A stretch of DNA of 64,000 nt from Palsa-504 sp050011155 (GTDB lineage Bacteria; Actinomycetota; Actinomycetes; Streptosporangiales; Streptosporangiaceae). The position numbers and the translations under genes are program-made. The stretch's first letter is position 1. Every line of letters starts with the position of its first letter. The notes under the pieces were generated by a model. That model was not told where the DNA came from. It searched no databases and worked only from the letters and a program-made list of their open reading frames with translations. The stretch lies in contig JBEKJP010000086.1 of assembly GCA_050011155.1 (NCBI GenBank), positions 36,790 to 100,789 on the forward strand, written 5' to 3'. This document shows positions 32,243 through 41,443 of the stretch, one piece after another.

Positions 32243-32632
32243 TCAGCTGCTGACGGCGGGGCGCTCCCGCATCAGGCCGGCCAGCTCGTGGGCCAGCACG
32301 ATCGGGTCGATCGGGTGGCTGATCACGGCGTCGGCCCGGGACCAGGTCGCGAGCCAGCCGTCGTCGGCCCGGCCGACGATCAGCAGGGCCGGCGGGCAGT
32401 TGAAGACCTCGTCCTTGGCCTGGCGGCACACGCCCATCCCGCCGTACGGCTGCGCCTCACCGTCGAGCACCATCACGTCCGCGCCGCCGGCGTCGAGCAG
32501 CCGGAACAGCGCAGGCTGGGTGGCTACCTCGATAATCTCGGCGTCCGGGACGTCCATCGCGGGGCGACGCCCGATGGCGAGCCTGACCTGAGCTCGGACA
32601 TCCGCGTCGTGGCTGTACACAACGACCTTCAT
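32243..32632 (-). CDS. Stand-alone pseudo-receiver (response-regulator-like) protein
   Basis: A 129-residue CheY-like domain without output domain. The fold is clear: VVVYSHDADVRAQVRLAI, then ADVMVLDGEAQPYGG with an Asp at the phosphoacceptor position, LLIVGRADDGWL, and VISHPIDPIVLAHEL, where the conserved Lys before Pro is His. The N-terminal acidic pair is incomplete. Phosphorylation is therefore doubtful. ATG 32632 has TACCAT 8 nt upstream. It is divergent from ctaE, and this position is conserved, hinting at a link to respiration. Confidence 0.75.
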   Translation of the reverse strand: MKVVVYSHDADVRAQVRLAIGRRPAMDVPDAEIIEVATQPALFRLLDAGGADVMVLDGEAQPYGGMGVCRQAKDEVFNCPPALLIVGRADDGWLATWSRADAVISHPIDPIVLAHELAGLMRERPAVSS

Positions 32633-32819
32633 GAAAATGCATGGTACAGACCCGCGGGCCTCATCCGGTTCCGACTGGCGGCCATGGGCACTGGAGGGGC
32701 TCATGTGAGGAGCCCGCGGCCCGGAAAGCTCCGGCTGATGCGAACATTTTATGCTGGCTGGGCCACGGATCCGGGGGGTCGCGTGGCGATCGCCTACAGG
32801 TTGTCGTAATAATTGCTTC

Positions 32820-33458
32820 GTGACGACAGCAACCGTCGAGACGGCACCCCGAACGCCGGCCAGCAGACCAAATCTGGTCAGCGTCGGCACGATCATCTGG
32901 CTTTCCTCCGAACTGATGTTCTTCGCGGCGTTGTTCGCGATGTACTTCACCGTCAGGTCGGTGGATAAGGGGTCCGGACTGGCCTGGCCGGGCGCCCACC
33001 TGGATATCGCGCTCGGCTCGACCAACACCACCGTCCTGCTGCTGTCCAGCGTCACCTGCCAGATGGGCGTGTTCGCCGTCGAGCGCGGCCAGATCAGGCG
33101 CACCCGGGGGCTGCTGCACCCGATGAGCTGGGGCCTGCGCGAGTGGTACGTGCTCACGTTCCTGATGGGCCTGTACTTCGACCTCGGGCAGGGCTACGAG
33201 TACCTGAACCTGGTCAAGCACGAGCACCTCACGATCGCGTCCAGCGCCTACGGGTCGGTGTTCTACCTGCCCACCGGGTTCCACGGGCTGCACGTGGCTG
33301 GCGGCCTCGTGGCCTTCATCTTCTTGCTCGGCCGCACGTATGCGGCCAAGACCTTCACCCATGAACAGCAGGTCAGCGCGATCGTCGTGTCGTATTACTG
33401 GCACTTTGTCGACGTCGTGTGGATCGGCCTGTTCACCGTCATCTACCTCATCCATTAG
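32820..33458 (+). CDS. ctaE: Cytochrome c oxidase subunit III
   Basis: Subunit III of the aa3 oxidase, 212 residues with five membrane helices as in actinobacteria (IIWLSSELMFFAALFAMYF; later HGLHVAGGLVAFIFLLG and YWHFVDVVWIGLFTVIYLIH). It opens the ctaE-qcrCAB operon, encoding part of the bc1-aa3 supercomplex in the cytoplasmic membrane. GTG 32820 follows TAATAAT by 6 nt, so leaderless. Next gene qcrC starts 14 bp after the stop. Confidence 0.95.
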   Translation: MTTATVETAPRTPASRPNLVSVGTIIWLSSELMFFAALFAMYFTVRSVDKGSGLAWPGAHLDIALGSTNTTVLLLSSVTCQMGVFAVERGQIRRTRGLLHPMSWGLREWYVLTFLMGLYFDLGQGYEYLNLVKHEHLTIASSAYGSVFYLPTGFHGLHVAGGLVAFIFLLGRTYAAKTFTHEQQVSAIVVSYYWHFVDVVWIGLFTVIYLIH

Positions 33459-33472
33459 TCAGGGGACAGCGA

Positions 33473-34291
33473 GTGAGCTGGATAAACGCCAGGCGTAGGC
33501 GCCCGGTCGCCGGCTACGCGGCACTGCTACTTGGCCTCGTCGTTGTCGCGCTGGCTTACGGGGCGATCACCTCGTCCGGGGGCGTCACGCAGGCCTCGGC
33601 CGCCGTCGGGGCCCAGCAGGATGTCACGGCCGGCAAGAACCTGTTTCAGGCGAACTGCTCGAGCTGCCACGGCCTCGAGGCCCAGGGCACCACGCAGGCG
33701 CCGAGCCTGATCGGCGCCGGCGCGGCCGCGGTCGACTTCCAGGTGTCCACCGGCCGCATGCCGGCCAAGGAGGTCGGGGCGGAGAACGAGCGCAAGCCAA
33801 GCTCGTTCACCCCGCAGGAGATTCACGAGATGGCCGACTACATCGCCTCGTTGGGCGGCGGGCCTGCCATCCCCGACTCCCAGCAGGTGTCGACGGCCGG
33901 AGCGGACACCGCGCTCGGGTACCAGCTCTTCAGCGCCAACTGCTCGCAGTGCCACAACGCCGGCCTGTCCGGCGGCGCGCTCACCTACGGCAAGAACGCG
34001 CCGCCGCTCACCGCGGCCACGCCGACCCAGATCTACGAGGCCATGCTGACCGGCCCCGAGGCCATGCCGGTGTTCGCCGACGGCGCGGTCAGCCCGCAGG
34101 CCAAGCGCGACATCATCGCCTACATCACGCAGACCAGGGTGGAGCCCAACCCGGGCGGCTTCTCGCTCGGCCGGACCGGCCCGATCACCGAGGGCCTGGT
34201 CATCTTCTTCGGCGGCCTGGGCTTCCTGGTTCTCATCGCGCTGTGGATTACCGCGAAGCGGCGTGATCCAAGACCCGCGGGGATGGAGTAG
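33473..34291 (+). CDS. qcrC: Diheme cytochrome c of the bc1 complex
   Basis: Carries electrons from the Rieske protein to the CuA site inside the bc1-aa3 supercomplex. An N-terminal signal/anchor (AALLLGLVVVALAYGAITS) is followed by two heme c domains with CSSCH (about residue 62) and CSQCH (about 160), and a C-terminal membrane helix (GLVIFFGGLGFLVLIALWI). The two-heme form is the mark of actinobacteria, which lack a soluble cytochrome c. AGGGGA lies 6 nt before GTG 33473. Confidence 0.95.
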   Translation: MSWINARRRRPVAGYAALLLGLVVVALAYGAITSSGGVTQASAAVGAQQDVTAGKNLFQANCSSCHGLEAQGTTQAPSLIGAGAAAVDFQVSTGRMPAKEVGAENERKPSSFTPQEIHEMADYIASLGGGPAIPDSQQVSTAGADTALGYQLFSANCSQCHNAGLSGGALTYGKNAPPLTAATPTQIYEAMLTGPEAMPVFADGAVSPQAKRDIIAYITQTRVEPNPGGFSLGRTGPITEGLVIFFGGLGFLVLIALWITAKRRDPRPAGME

Positions 34292-34299
34292 AAGCAGTC

Positions 34300-35451
34300 A
34301 TGAGCGACATGGAAGAGCCCGAGGGCACCGAGGGATCAGGGTTCCCGGTTGCGCCGCACCGGGTGATCGGCACTCCCCCGCCTTCGCCGCGTCTGCTCGG
34401 CTCGACCGCGGTGGCCCAGACCATGGTGGCAGGGCACCATGAGCCCGCCACGCCCGCCGAGAGAGGCGCCGAGGAGGAAGAGGTCGTCGGCGTCCCGCAC
34501 AACGTCGGCCTGGCGCCGGACGATCCGAAGGTGATCGTGCACGGCCAGCGGGCGGAGCGGGTCGTGGCGGCCTGCTTCACGCTCGCCTTCTTCACCGGCT
34601 GCGGTTTCGTCGCCGCCTACGTCGGCATCGGCGTCCACACGATCGACAAGACCCTGCGGTCCAACCTGGCCCTGGGCACCTCGCTGGCGATCACGCTGCT
34701 GCTGCTCGGCACGGGTGCGCTGATCTGGGTCCGGCACCTGATGCCGAACGTCGAGCTGACCGAGGAGCGGCACGACCTGCGCTCGGACGAGGCAGACCGG
34801 CAGGGATTCCAGGAAGTCTTCAAGCAGGGCGCGGAGTACAGCCAGTTCGTCAAGCGCCCGCTGATCCGGCGGACGCTGATGCTGGGCACCCTGCCGCTGC
34901 TGGCCGCGCCGGTCGTACTGCTGCGCGACCTGGGCCCGCAGCCCGGCACCAGCCTGCGGCACACCGTGTGGAGCCCCGGTCGGCGGCTGCTGGTCTACGG
35001 CACCAACCAGCCGATCACCCCGGCCGACTTCAGCGCGCCGGGCAGCATGATCACGATCGTGCCCGACGGCTACGAGGACGACGACGACGCCCTGACCAAG
35101 GCCGCCGTCATCCTGATCAAGTTCCGGCCCGACGAGCTGCAGATCCCCACCCGGACTCAGGGGAGTACGCTGGTAGGCACGATGAACTGGACAGTCGACA
35201 ACATCGTCGCCTACTCCAAGATATGCACGCACGTGGGTTGCCCGGTGGCGCTGTACGAGCAGACGACGCACCACATCCTGTGCCCGTGCCATCAGTCCAC
35301 CTTCGACGCGGCCAAGGGCGCCGAGGTCATCTTCGGCCCGGCGGCCCGCCCGCTGCCCCAGCTGCCGATGACCACTGACTCACAGGGGTACCTGGTGGCC
35401 AAGAGCGACTTCACCCAGCCCGTCGGCCCGAGTTTCTGGGAGCGCGGATGA
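34300..35451 (+). CDS. qcrA: Rieske iron-sulfur subunit of the bc1 complex
   Basis: A 383-residue Rieske protein with three membrane helices in the N-terminal half, as in actinobacteria, and an outside Rieske domain. The 2Fe-2S ligands are in CTHVGCPV and CPCHQSTFD (about residues 308-330), with the conserved Cys pair. It takes electrons from menaquinol and passes them to QcrC. The stop overlaps the qcrB start (ATGA), so translation is coupled. Confidence 0.95.
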   Translation: MSDMEEPEGTEGSGFPVAPHRVIGTPPPSPRLLGSTAVAQTMVAGHHEPATPAERGAEEEEVVGVPHNVGLAPDDPKVIVHGQRAERVVAACFTLAFFTGCGFVAAYVGIGVHTIDKTLRSNLALGTSLAITLLLLGTGALIWVRHLMPNVELTEERHDLRSDEADRQGFQEVFKQGAEYSQFVKRPLIRRTLMLGTLPLLAAPVVLLRDLGPQPGTSLRHTVWSPGRRLLVYGTNQPITPADFSAPGSMITIVPDGYEDDDDALTKAAVILIKFRPDELQIPTRTQGSTLVGTMNWTVDNIVAYSKICTHVGCPVALYEQTTHHILCPCHQSTFDAAKGAEVIFGPAARPLPQLPMTTDSQGYLVAKSDFTQPVGPSFWERG

Positions 35452-37172
35452 GTACCAACTCCGACTTTGACGTACCGAAGGCGCTGAGCGGCACCGGCGG
35501 CTGGCTGGACGACAGGTTCCACGGGGCGCGCGGCCTGCGTGTGCTCATGCGCAAGGTCTTTCCTGACCACTGGTCGTTCATGCTGGGCGAGATCGCGTTG
35601 TGGTCGTTCGTCATCCTGCTGCTGACCGGGACCTTCCTGTCGCTGTTCTTCGTGCCGTCGATGACCGACGTCGTCTACCACGGCTCGTACGTCAAGCTCG
35701 ACGGCATCCGGATGAGCGAGGCCTACCAGTCGGCGCTGAACATCACCTTCGACGTCCGCGGCGGCCTGCTGATCAGGCAGATCCACCACTGGGCGGCCGA
35801 CCTGTTCATGGCCGCGCTGATCATCCACATGCTGCGGGTGTTCTTCACCGGCGCCTACCGCAAGCCGCGCGAGATCAACTGGCTGATCGGCATCGGGCTG
35901 TTCACGCTCGGCCTGCTCGAGGGCCTGTTCGGCTACTCGCTCCCGGACGACCAGCTGTCCGGCGCCGGCCTGCGGATCTTCGAGGGCATCCTCCAGGGCA
36001 TCCCGATCGTCGGCACCTACCTGGCGTTCTTCCTGTTCGGCGGGCCGTTCCCCGGCAAGGACATCGTGCCGAGGATGTACATCATCCACGTGCTGCTGAT
36101 CCCGGGCATCCTGCTCGGGCTCATCACGGCCCACCTGTTCATCATGTTCCACCAGAAGCACACGCAGATGCCGGCCAAGGGGAACACCGAGAAGAACGTG
36201 AACGGGCAGCCGTTCTTCCCCTACTTCATGGCCAAGGGCGGCGCCTGGTTCTTCTTCATCTTCGGCGCGCTGGTCCTGCTGTCCACGTTCGCCCAGATCA
36301 ACCCGATCTGGCTGTACGGTCCTTACTCGCCGGTGGCCATCTCGTCCGCCTCCCAGCCCGACTTCTACATGGGCATCCTAGAGGGCTCGCTGCGCATCAT
36401 GCCCGCCTGGGAGATCAACTTCCTCGGGCATACGCTGACGCTCAGCGCGCTCATCCCGTTCGCGCTTCCGCTCACCATCGTGCTGGGCGGAGCCGCGCTG
36501 TGGCCGTTCTTCGAACAGTGGGCCACGGGCGACAAGTCCATCCACAACATCAACGACCGGCCCAGGAACGCCCCGACGCGGACCGCGACCGGGGCGGCGG
36601 CGATGGCGTTCTACGGCGTGCTGTGGGCCGAGGGCGCGAACGACGTCATCGCGGACAAGCTGCAGATCCCGCTGTACACGATCACCTGGATCGCGCGCTT
36701 CGCGGTCTTCCTAGCCCCCGCCGCGGCTTACGTCATCACGAAACGTATCTGCCTGGGCCTGCAGCGTAAGGACGCCGAGGAACTGCTGCACGGCTACGAG
36801 TCCGGCATCATCAGACAACTCCCGAACGGCGAGTTCATCGAGGTGCACCAGCCGGTGAACGAGGAGAAGCGGGCGGTGCTCGAAGCCAAGCCGGTACCGG
36901 CGCTGCTGCCCGGCCGGGGATCGGTGGACGAGAACGGCGTGCCCTCGCCCGGCTCGCGCGGGGCGCTCGGCTGGGCCCGCGCCGTCGCCAACCGGTCCTT
37001 CGCCGAGACCATCCCGGTCCAGACCAACGGGCACGGGAACGGGCACGGCGGCGACGGGCACGAGGTGGAAGCCGGCCAGGAGCCCGCCGCGGTCGGGTCG
37101 GGCTCTGGTAGCGAGCACGGCCAGCTACCCGCGGGCGACGCCGCGGAGGAAGAGCCCCGCGAGGGCGGCTGA
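35448..37172 (+). CDS. qcrB: Cytochrome b subunit of the bc1 complex
   Basis: The menaquinol-oxidising membrane subunit, 574 residues. Heme b ligands lie in HHWAADLFMAALIIHMLR and HVLLIPGILLGLITAHLF; the PDDQLSG and GPYSP (PEWY-like) segments line the quinol sites. The last 100 residues are a soluble variable tail with an NGHGNGHGGDGHE stretch. The 3' 338 bases are overlapped antisense by the MurJ-like gene. This subunit is the target of quinol-site inhibitors in mycobacteria. Confidence 0.95.
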   Translation: MSTNSDFDVPKALSGTGGWLDDRFHGARGLRVLMRKVFPDHWSFMLGEIALWSFVILLLTGTFLSLFFVPSMTDVVYHGSYVKLDGIRMSEAYQSALNITFDVRGGLLIRQIHHWAADLFMAALIIHMLRVFFTGAYRKPREINWLIGIGLFTLGLLEGLFGYSLPDDQLSGAGLRIFEGILQGIPIVGTYLAFFLFGGPFPGKDIVPRMYIIHVLLIPGILLGLITAHLFIMFHQKHTQMPAKGNTEKNVNGQPFFPYFMAKGGAWFFFIFGALVLLSTFAQINPIWLYGPYSPVAISSASQPDFYMGILEGSLRIMPAWEINFLGHTLTLSALIPFALPLTIVLGGAALWPFFEQWATGDKSIHNINDRPRNAPTRTATGAAAMAFYGVLWAEGANDVIADKLQIPLYTITWIARFAVFLAPAAAYVITKRICLGLQRKDAEELLHGYESGIIRQLPNGEFIEVHQPVNEEKRAVLEAKPVPALLPGRGSVDENGVPSPGSRGALGWARAVANRSFAETIPVQTNGHGNGHGGDGHEVEAGQEPAAVGSGSGSEHGQLPAGDAAEEEPREGG

Positions 37173-38781
37173 GGAGCCATCCGGTGGCTGCGCGCAGGTC
37201 ACCGTCGTTTAGGAGGTAGGTGACCAGGCCGAAGACCAGGGCCGCGGTGACCGCCGCCAGGGCGGCCACCGCGGCGGCCAGCAGCTTGCGGTCGGCCGGC
37301 AGGGCCAGGGTGACGGCCACGCCCGCCACCGCCCCGGCGACCCCGGCCGCCGCACCGGTCAGCGTGGCCCGGCCGGTGCCCCGGACCGCCTCGGGACCGC
37401 GGATGCGGCGGGCCGCGAGGACCAGCGGGACGGCCACTACCGTCTGGCCGATGGTGTTGCCCAGGGCCAGCGCGGCCACCACGAAGCGGGCGGGCACGAG
37501 CTCGCCCAGCACCGCGTCCGCCACTATCACCACCAGCCAGCTGCCGGCCACCGCTACCGCCGCGAGCTTGAGACGGCCCAGGACCATCATCACCCGGGAC
37601 ATGTTCCCGATGACCCCGAACCCGACCAGCCCCGGCGCGAACAGGGCGAGCCCGGCTACCAGTTCCGGCACCTGCTCCGGCTCGTGAGCCAGGACACGGG
37701 CGGCCGGGGCGGCGATGGCCGCCACGACGGCCGCCCCGAGCCAGCTGACCAGCAGCACCGCCCGGGTGGAGCCGGCGCAGGTCCGGTCGAAGACGTGTCC
37801 CTCGCGCGCGGCGAGCACGGGGAACGCGCTGACCGCCACGGACAGCGCCAGCACGCCGTTCACCGAGTTGAACACCTGCCAGCCGTAGCTCAGCAGGACC
37901 ACCGCGCCGGTCTCGCCCCGGCCGTTGGCCAGCACCAGGGCCACCACGGTGGACAGGTCGTAGGCGACGATCTCGACCACCCCGACCAGGGCCAGTCCCC
38001 CGGCCAGGCGCGCCACCCCCGGCGGAAACCGCAGCCGGGGCCGGAACGTCAGGTGCAGCCGCCGGACCGGCAGGACGGCCACGGCGAGCAGCGCGGCGAC
38101 GCCGAGGGTGGTGCCGACCGACAAGATGAGCTGGGCCGTCACCGGCAGCCGGGACAGCGGGAGATCCTTGTCCACGGGCGCGAAGGCCAGGTACGCGGAG
38201 ATGACCACCAGGCTGGAGATGGCCGGCCCGATGGCCGGGCCGGCGAAGCGGCGGTAGGACTGCAGCAGCCCGTACAGGATGACCGCGAGCCCGGACAGGA
38301 TGATCTGCGGCGCGAAGACCACGAGCATGTCGCCGGTCACCGCGACCACGTCGGCCCGGACGCAGTGCGCCTGCGCGTTGGCCGGGTTGAGCAGGCCCGC
38401 GATCGGGCCCGCGGCCGCCGCGATCGCGATGGTCAGCGGCAGCATGATGATGACGGCCCAGGTGACCAGGGCCGAGGAAACCTGGCTGACCCGGGCCCGC
38501 TCGCGGGGGTCGGCGGCGGACCGTTCGGCCGACCGGGCCAGCACCGGGACCATGGCGCTGGTCAGCGCGCCGCCCACGACCAGCTCGTAGACCAGGTTGG
38601 GAACCTGGTTCGCGGTGACGTAGGCCGTGCCCAGGCAGCTCGCCCCGACCCGCTGGGAGAACACCAGCGTGCGGGCGAGCCCGAGAACCCGGGACAAGAT
38701 CGTGAGGCTGGCGATCAGGACGGCGCCGCGGGCGATGCCCGCGGCGTGTCCCTGCGGTAGGTCCTGCTCCGCTACCGGCAT
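36835..38781 (-). CDS. MurJ/MviN-like lipid flippase
   Basis: An integral membrane protein of the MOP superfamily with about 13-14 helices: GIARGAVLIASLTILSRVLG opens it, with PNLVYELVVGGALTSAMVPV and YGLLQSYRRFAGPAIGP as MurJ-type segments. It probably flips lipid II or another polyprenyl-linked sugar. The membrane part ends near residue 535; the remaining 110 residues are Arg/Pro-rich and read antisense through the last 338 bases of qcrB, because no stop occurs earlier. The natural 3' end is therefore uncertain. A second MurJ elsewhere in the genome is likely. Confidence 0.8.
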   Translation of the reverse strand: MPVAEQDLPQGHAAGIARGAVLIASLTILSRVLGLARTLVFSQRVGASCLGTAYVTANQVPNLVYELVVGGALTSAMVPVLARSAERSAADPRERARVSQVSSALVTWAVIIMLPLTIAIAAAAGPIAGLLNPANAQAHCVRADVVAVTGDMLVVFAPQIILSGLAVILYGLLQSYRRFAGPAIGPAISSLVVISAYLAFAPVDKDLPLSRLPVTAQLILSVGTTLGVAALLAVAVLPVRRLHLTFRPRLRFPPGVARLAGGLALVGVVEIVAYDLSTVVALVLANGRGETGAVVLLSYGWQVFNSVNGVLALSVAVSAFPVLAAREGHVFDRTCAGSTRAVLLVSWLGAAVVAAIAAPAARVLAHEPEQVPELVAGLALFAPGLVGFGVIGNMSRVMMVLGRLKLAAVAVAGSWLVVIVADAVLGELVPARFVVAALALGNTIGQTVVAVPLVLAARRIRGPEAVRGTGRATLTGAAAGVAGAVAGVAVTLALPADRKLLAAAVAALAAVTAALVFGLVTYLLNDGDLRAATGWLLSRPRGALPPRRRPRVAGRARYQSPTRPRRAPGRLPPRARRRRARSRARWSGPGWSRRRTGWRRRGPSRAPRASRARARRSRPPIPGRAAAPVPAWLRAPPASPRSPAGAPR

Positions 38782-38799
38782 GTATGCATGACGTCCGGA

Positions 38800-38823
38800 C
38801 GGGCCGGCAAGAGTACCGGCCCG
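38800..38823. terminator. Hairpin between ABC operon and murJ-like gene
   Basis: CGGGCCGG-N8-CCGGCCCG, an 8-bp perfect stem, is followed on the plus strand by CTTTTAT. Both neighbours are on the minus strand, where TATAAA (38830-38825) precedes it; the hairpin may therefore lie in the murJ-like leader rather than act as a terminator. Confidence 0.4.
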
Positions 38824-38836
38824 CTTTTATACCTGC

Positions 38837-39616
38837 TCAGGCGGGTTCTCCCTTGAGGGTGAAGGACGACAGCAGGTTGGCTGCCAGGACCAGGGCCGCG
38901 CCCGTGACGATGATGCCCATGACCACGGATGTTAGTACGTTCAGCCCGGCCCCAAGGGCCGGGTCGGCCACGAACCCGTTGGCGATGCCCAGGCCGTAAT
39001 GGCTCACCGACAGCAGCCGGACCCCGCCGACGAAGTTGGCTAGCAGCACCTCCCAGACCAGCACGTAGAGCAGGCCGACGGCGATCGCGCGGGTGGTAGC
39101 CACGGAAACCATGACGAAGACGGCGTTGTAGATCACCGAGCAGGCCAGCGCCCCGACGAACAGCCCGATGGCGAACTTGCCCGAGTTGATGGTGACCAGG
39201 GCTCCGGGCGTGTCACCGGCGGGCGGGGCGCTGCCGCCGCCCGCGATCAGGGCGGCGATGAGCTCGGGCACCGCGGCGAAGACCATGGTGAGGCCGGTCG
39301 CGACTCCGAACTTGGTGGCCACCACCGAGGACCGGCGGATCGGCGTGGCCAGCAGGTGGACGATGCTGCCGTCGTCGATCTCGGCGCCGAGCACGCTGGT
39401 GCCGATGATCAGCGCGGTGAGCGGCAGCAGGACCGAGAAGCCGAACGTGCCCAGGACGTGCGACGGCCAGGGCCGGGCCGGCGCCCGTGAGGCTCTCAGC
39501 GCCGCGGTGAGCACGATGAGGACCAGCCCGGGACCTGCGAAGAGCAGCGCCCGCTTGCGGCTCAGGGTGGCGCGCAGCGTGATCCGCGCGACCGTCGGGT
39601 TGACCAAGCCGGACAT
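38837..39616 (-). CDS. ABC transporter permease (ABC-2 type), second pair
   Basis: A 259-residue six-helix permease with ARITLRATLSRKRALLFAGP as N-terminal amphipathic stretch, LPLTALIIGTSVLGAEIDDG and HLLATPIRRSSVVATKF as the coupling segment of ABC-2 exporters. AGGAG precedes ATG 39616. It works with the ATPase encoded immediately upstream. Last gene of a four-gene minus-strand operon. Substrate unknown. Confidence 0.87.
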   Translation of the reverse strand: MSGLVNPTVARITLRATLSRKRALLFAGPGLVLIVLTAALRASRAPARPWPSHVLGTFGFSVLLPLTALIIGTSVLGAEIDDGSIVHLLATPIRRSSVVATKFGVATGLTMVFAAVPELIAALIAGGGSAPPAGDTPGALVTINSGKFAIGLFVGALACSVIYNAVFVMVSVATTRAIAVGLLYVLVWEVLLANFVGGVRLLSVSHYGLGIANGFVADPALGAGLNVLTSVVMGIIVTGAALVLAANLLSSFTLKGEPA

Positions 39617-39626
39617 AGGTACTCCT

Positions 39627-40553
39627 TCAGCTGGCAACGAGGTAGGCGAAGACGCTTTCCAAGGACTCGTCGGTCGGCAGCACCTCCAGCAGCCGGATCC
39701 GGTGATCGCGGGCCAGCATGGCGATGTCGCGGCAGAACGCCCCGTAGTCCGAGGTCCGCACCTGCAGCCCGGCCCGGCCTAGCTCGACGGCGGTCACCGC
39801 GGGCCGGGCGATCAGCGCGCCGCCCAGCAGGCGGTCGTCGGACGAGCGCACCGTGAACACGTGCGGCCTGCTCGTCATCAGCCGCCGGATCGCGCGGAAG
39901 TCGCCCGAGGCGGCCAGCCGCCCGGCCACCACCACCTGGATGGTGCCCGCCAGCCGCTCGACCTCCTCGAGGATGTGCGAGCTGAACAGGATCGTCCGGC
40001 CTTCGCTGCCGAGCTTGTCGAGCAGGTCCATCATGTGCAGGCGCTGCCGCGGGTCCATCCCGTTGAACGGCTCGTCGAGCACCAGGATCTCCGGATCGTG
40101 GACGAGCGCCGCGGCCACCTTGATCCGCTGGCGCATGCCCTTGGAGTAGGTGGCGATCTTGCGGTCCGCCGCGTCGGCCATGTCGAGCAGGCTGATCGCC
40201 CGGTGCGCGGCGGCGGCCGGCTGGCCGAGCTCGTGCAGCCTCGCGGTCGCGGTGACGAACTGCTCCCCGGTCAGGAAGGCGTATACCGAGTCACGTTCGG
40301 GGACCAGGCCGACCTGCCGGTACAGGGCCGGGTGACGCCAGCTGGGCTGGCCCGCCACGGTGAGCTCACCGCGGGACGGCGGCAGGAAGCCGGCCATCAT
40401 GTGCATGATGGTGGACTTGCCCGCGCCGTTCGGGCCGAGCAGGCCGGTGACCCCGGGCCCGATGGACATGGTGACGTCGTTGACCGCCACCACGTTTCCG
40501 TACCAGCGCGAGACCCCGCGTAGCTCGATAGTGGGGCGCAGCTCGATGGTCAC
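39627..40553 (-). CDS. ABC transporter ATP-binding protein, second pair
   Basis: A 308-residue ATPase with Walker A TGLLGPNGAGKSTIMHM, Q-loop VGLVPERDSVY, signature YSKGMRQRIKVAAAL, Walker B ILVLDEPFNGMD and H-loop FSSHILEEVERL. GTG 40553 overlaps the stop of the preceding permease gene (GTGA), so all four genes of the operon are interlocked. It pairs with the permease at 38837. Confidence 0.92.
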   Translation of the reverse strand: MTIELRPTIELRGVSRWYGNVVAVNDVTMSIGPGVTGLLGPNGAGKSTIMHMMAGFLPPSRGELTVAGQPSWRHPALYRQVGLVPERDSVYAFLTGEQFVTATARLHELGQPAAAAHRAISLLDMADAADRKIATYSKGMRQRIKVAAALVHDPEILVLDEPFNGMDPRQRLHMMDLLDKLGSEGRTILFSSHILEEVERLAGTIQVVVAGRLAASGDFRAIRRLMTSRPHVFTVRSSDDRLLGGALIARPAVTAVELGRAGLQVRTSDYGAFCRDIAMLARDHRIRLLEVLPTDESLESVFAYLVAS

Positions 40554-41443
40554 GACTGGCTCACCTTCCGGTATCTCGCGGCCAGCCCGGCGAGGCAGGC
40601 CGCGAGCAGGACCACCGCGACGACCCCGTAGAGCGGCCCGTAGCGGCCTGGATCGGCGACGAGGCCGGTGGCCGGGTCGCCGCCGAGCCAGACCCGCACC
40701 CCGTCGAGGATGGTGAACGGGCTGAAGAGGCCGCCCACCCGCGCCCCGGTGGACGTGGCCGTGATCCCTCCCTCGGCGCTGATCAGCAGCAGGGCCAGGA
40801 AGAACGTCAGAACGCACGAGATAGCGACGATCCCGGTCGAGTACGCGCGCCGCCCGGTGAGGCTGGCCAGGACCAGCCCGATGGCCGCGAACAGCACGGC
40901 CCACATCAGGCCGACGCCGAGCCCGGGGATCAGCGCCCTGGTCTGCGCCCAGATGGCCGAGCCGCCCTTGGCCGCGGCGATCGTGCCGACGTACAGGATG
41001 AGCAGGGGCACCTCGATCAGGATCAGCAGCGCCGCGGTCAGCGCGAGGTACTTGGCCCGCGGGTAATCGCCGCGGCGCAGCGGCCGGCAGAAGTACAGCG
41101 GCAGCACCCGGCTGCGCAGGTCCCTGGAGACGAGCTCGGGCGCCTGGGCCGCGATGAAGATCGTGACCAGGGCGGCCCGCAGCGTCGGGACGTAGACGTC
41201 GTAGCCGAACAGCCGCTGGTTGCCGCGGGCCACCGCGAACGCGTTCACCAGCGCGGGCAGGCACATGGCGATGAACGCGAGGACCGGGACGATCTTGCCC
41301 TTCACGCCCCGGCCGATGCCGTACGCGGACCGGAAACTGTGCCAGGTCAGCGCCCTGACGATCTGCGCCCGGCCCAGCCGGGGACCGTCGTAGCCGCGGT
41401 AGCCGAGGTCGTGGATGACCCCGGCCGCCGCAGCGTCAGGCAT
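40550..41443 (-). CDS. ABC transporter permease, first pair
   Basis: A 297-residue permease. It begins with the conserved IHDLGYRGYDGPRLGR segment of ABC-2 permeases of this subfamily, then six helices including IVPVLAFIAMCLPALVNAFA and LALTAALLILIEVPLLILYV. The start ATG 41443 lies inside the 3' end of the upstream ATPase gene (8-bp overlap). It forms an exporter with that ATPase, or all four proteins could form one heteromeric exporter. Confidence 0.87.
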   Translation of the reverse strand: MPDAAAAGVIHDLGYRGYDGPRLGRAQIVRALTWHSFRSAYGIGRGVKGKIVPVLAFIAMCLPALVNAFAVARGNQRLFGYDVYVPTLRAALVTIFIAAQAPELVSRDLRSRVLPLYFCRPLRRGDYPRAKYLALTAALLILIEVPLLILYVGTIAAAKGGSAIWAQTRALIPGLGVGLMWAVLFAAIGLVLASLTGRRAYSTGIVAISCVLTFFLALLLISAEGGITATSTGARVGGLFSPFTILDGVRVWLGGDPATGLVADPGRYGPLYGVVAVVLLAACLAGLAARYRKVSQS

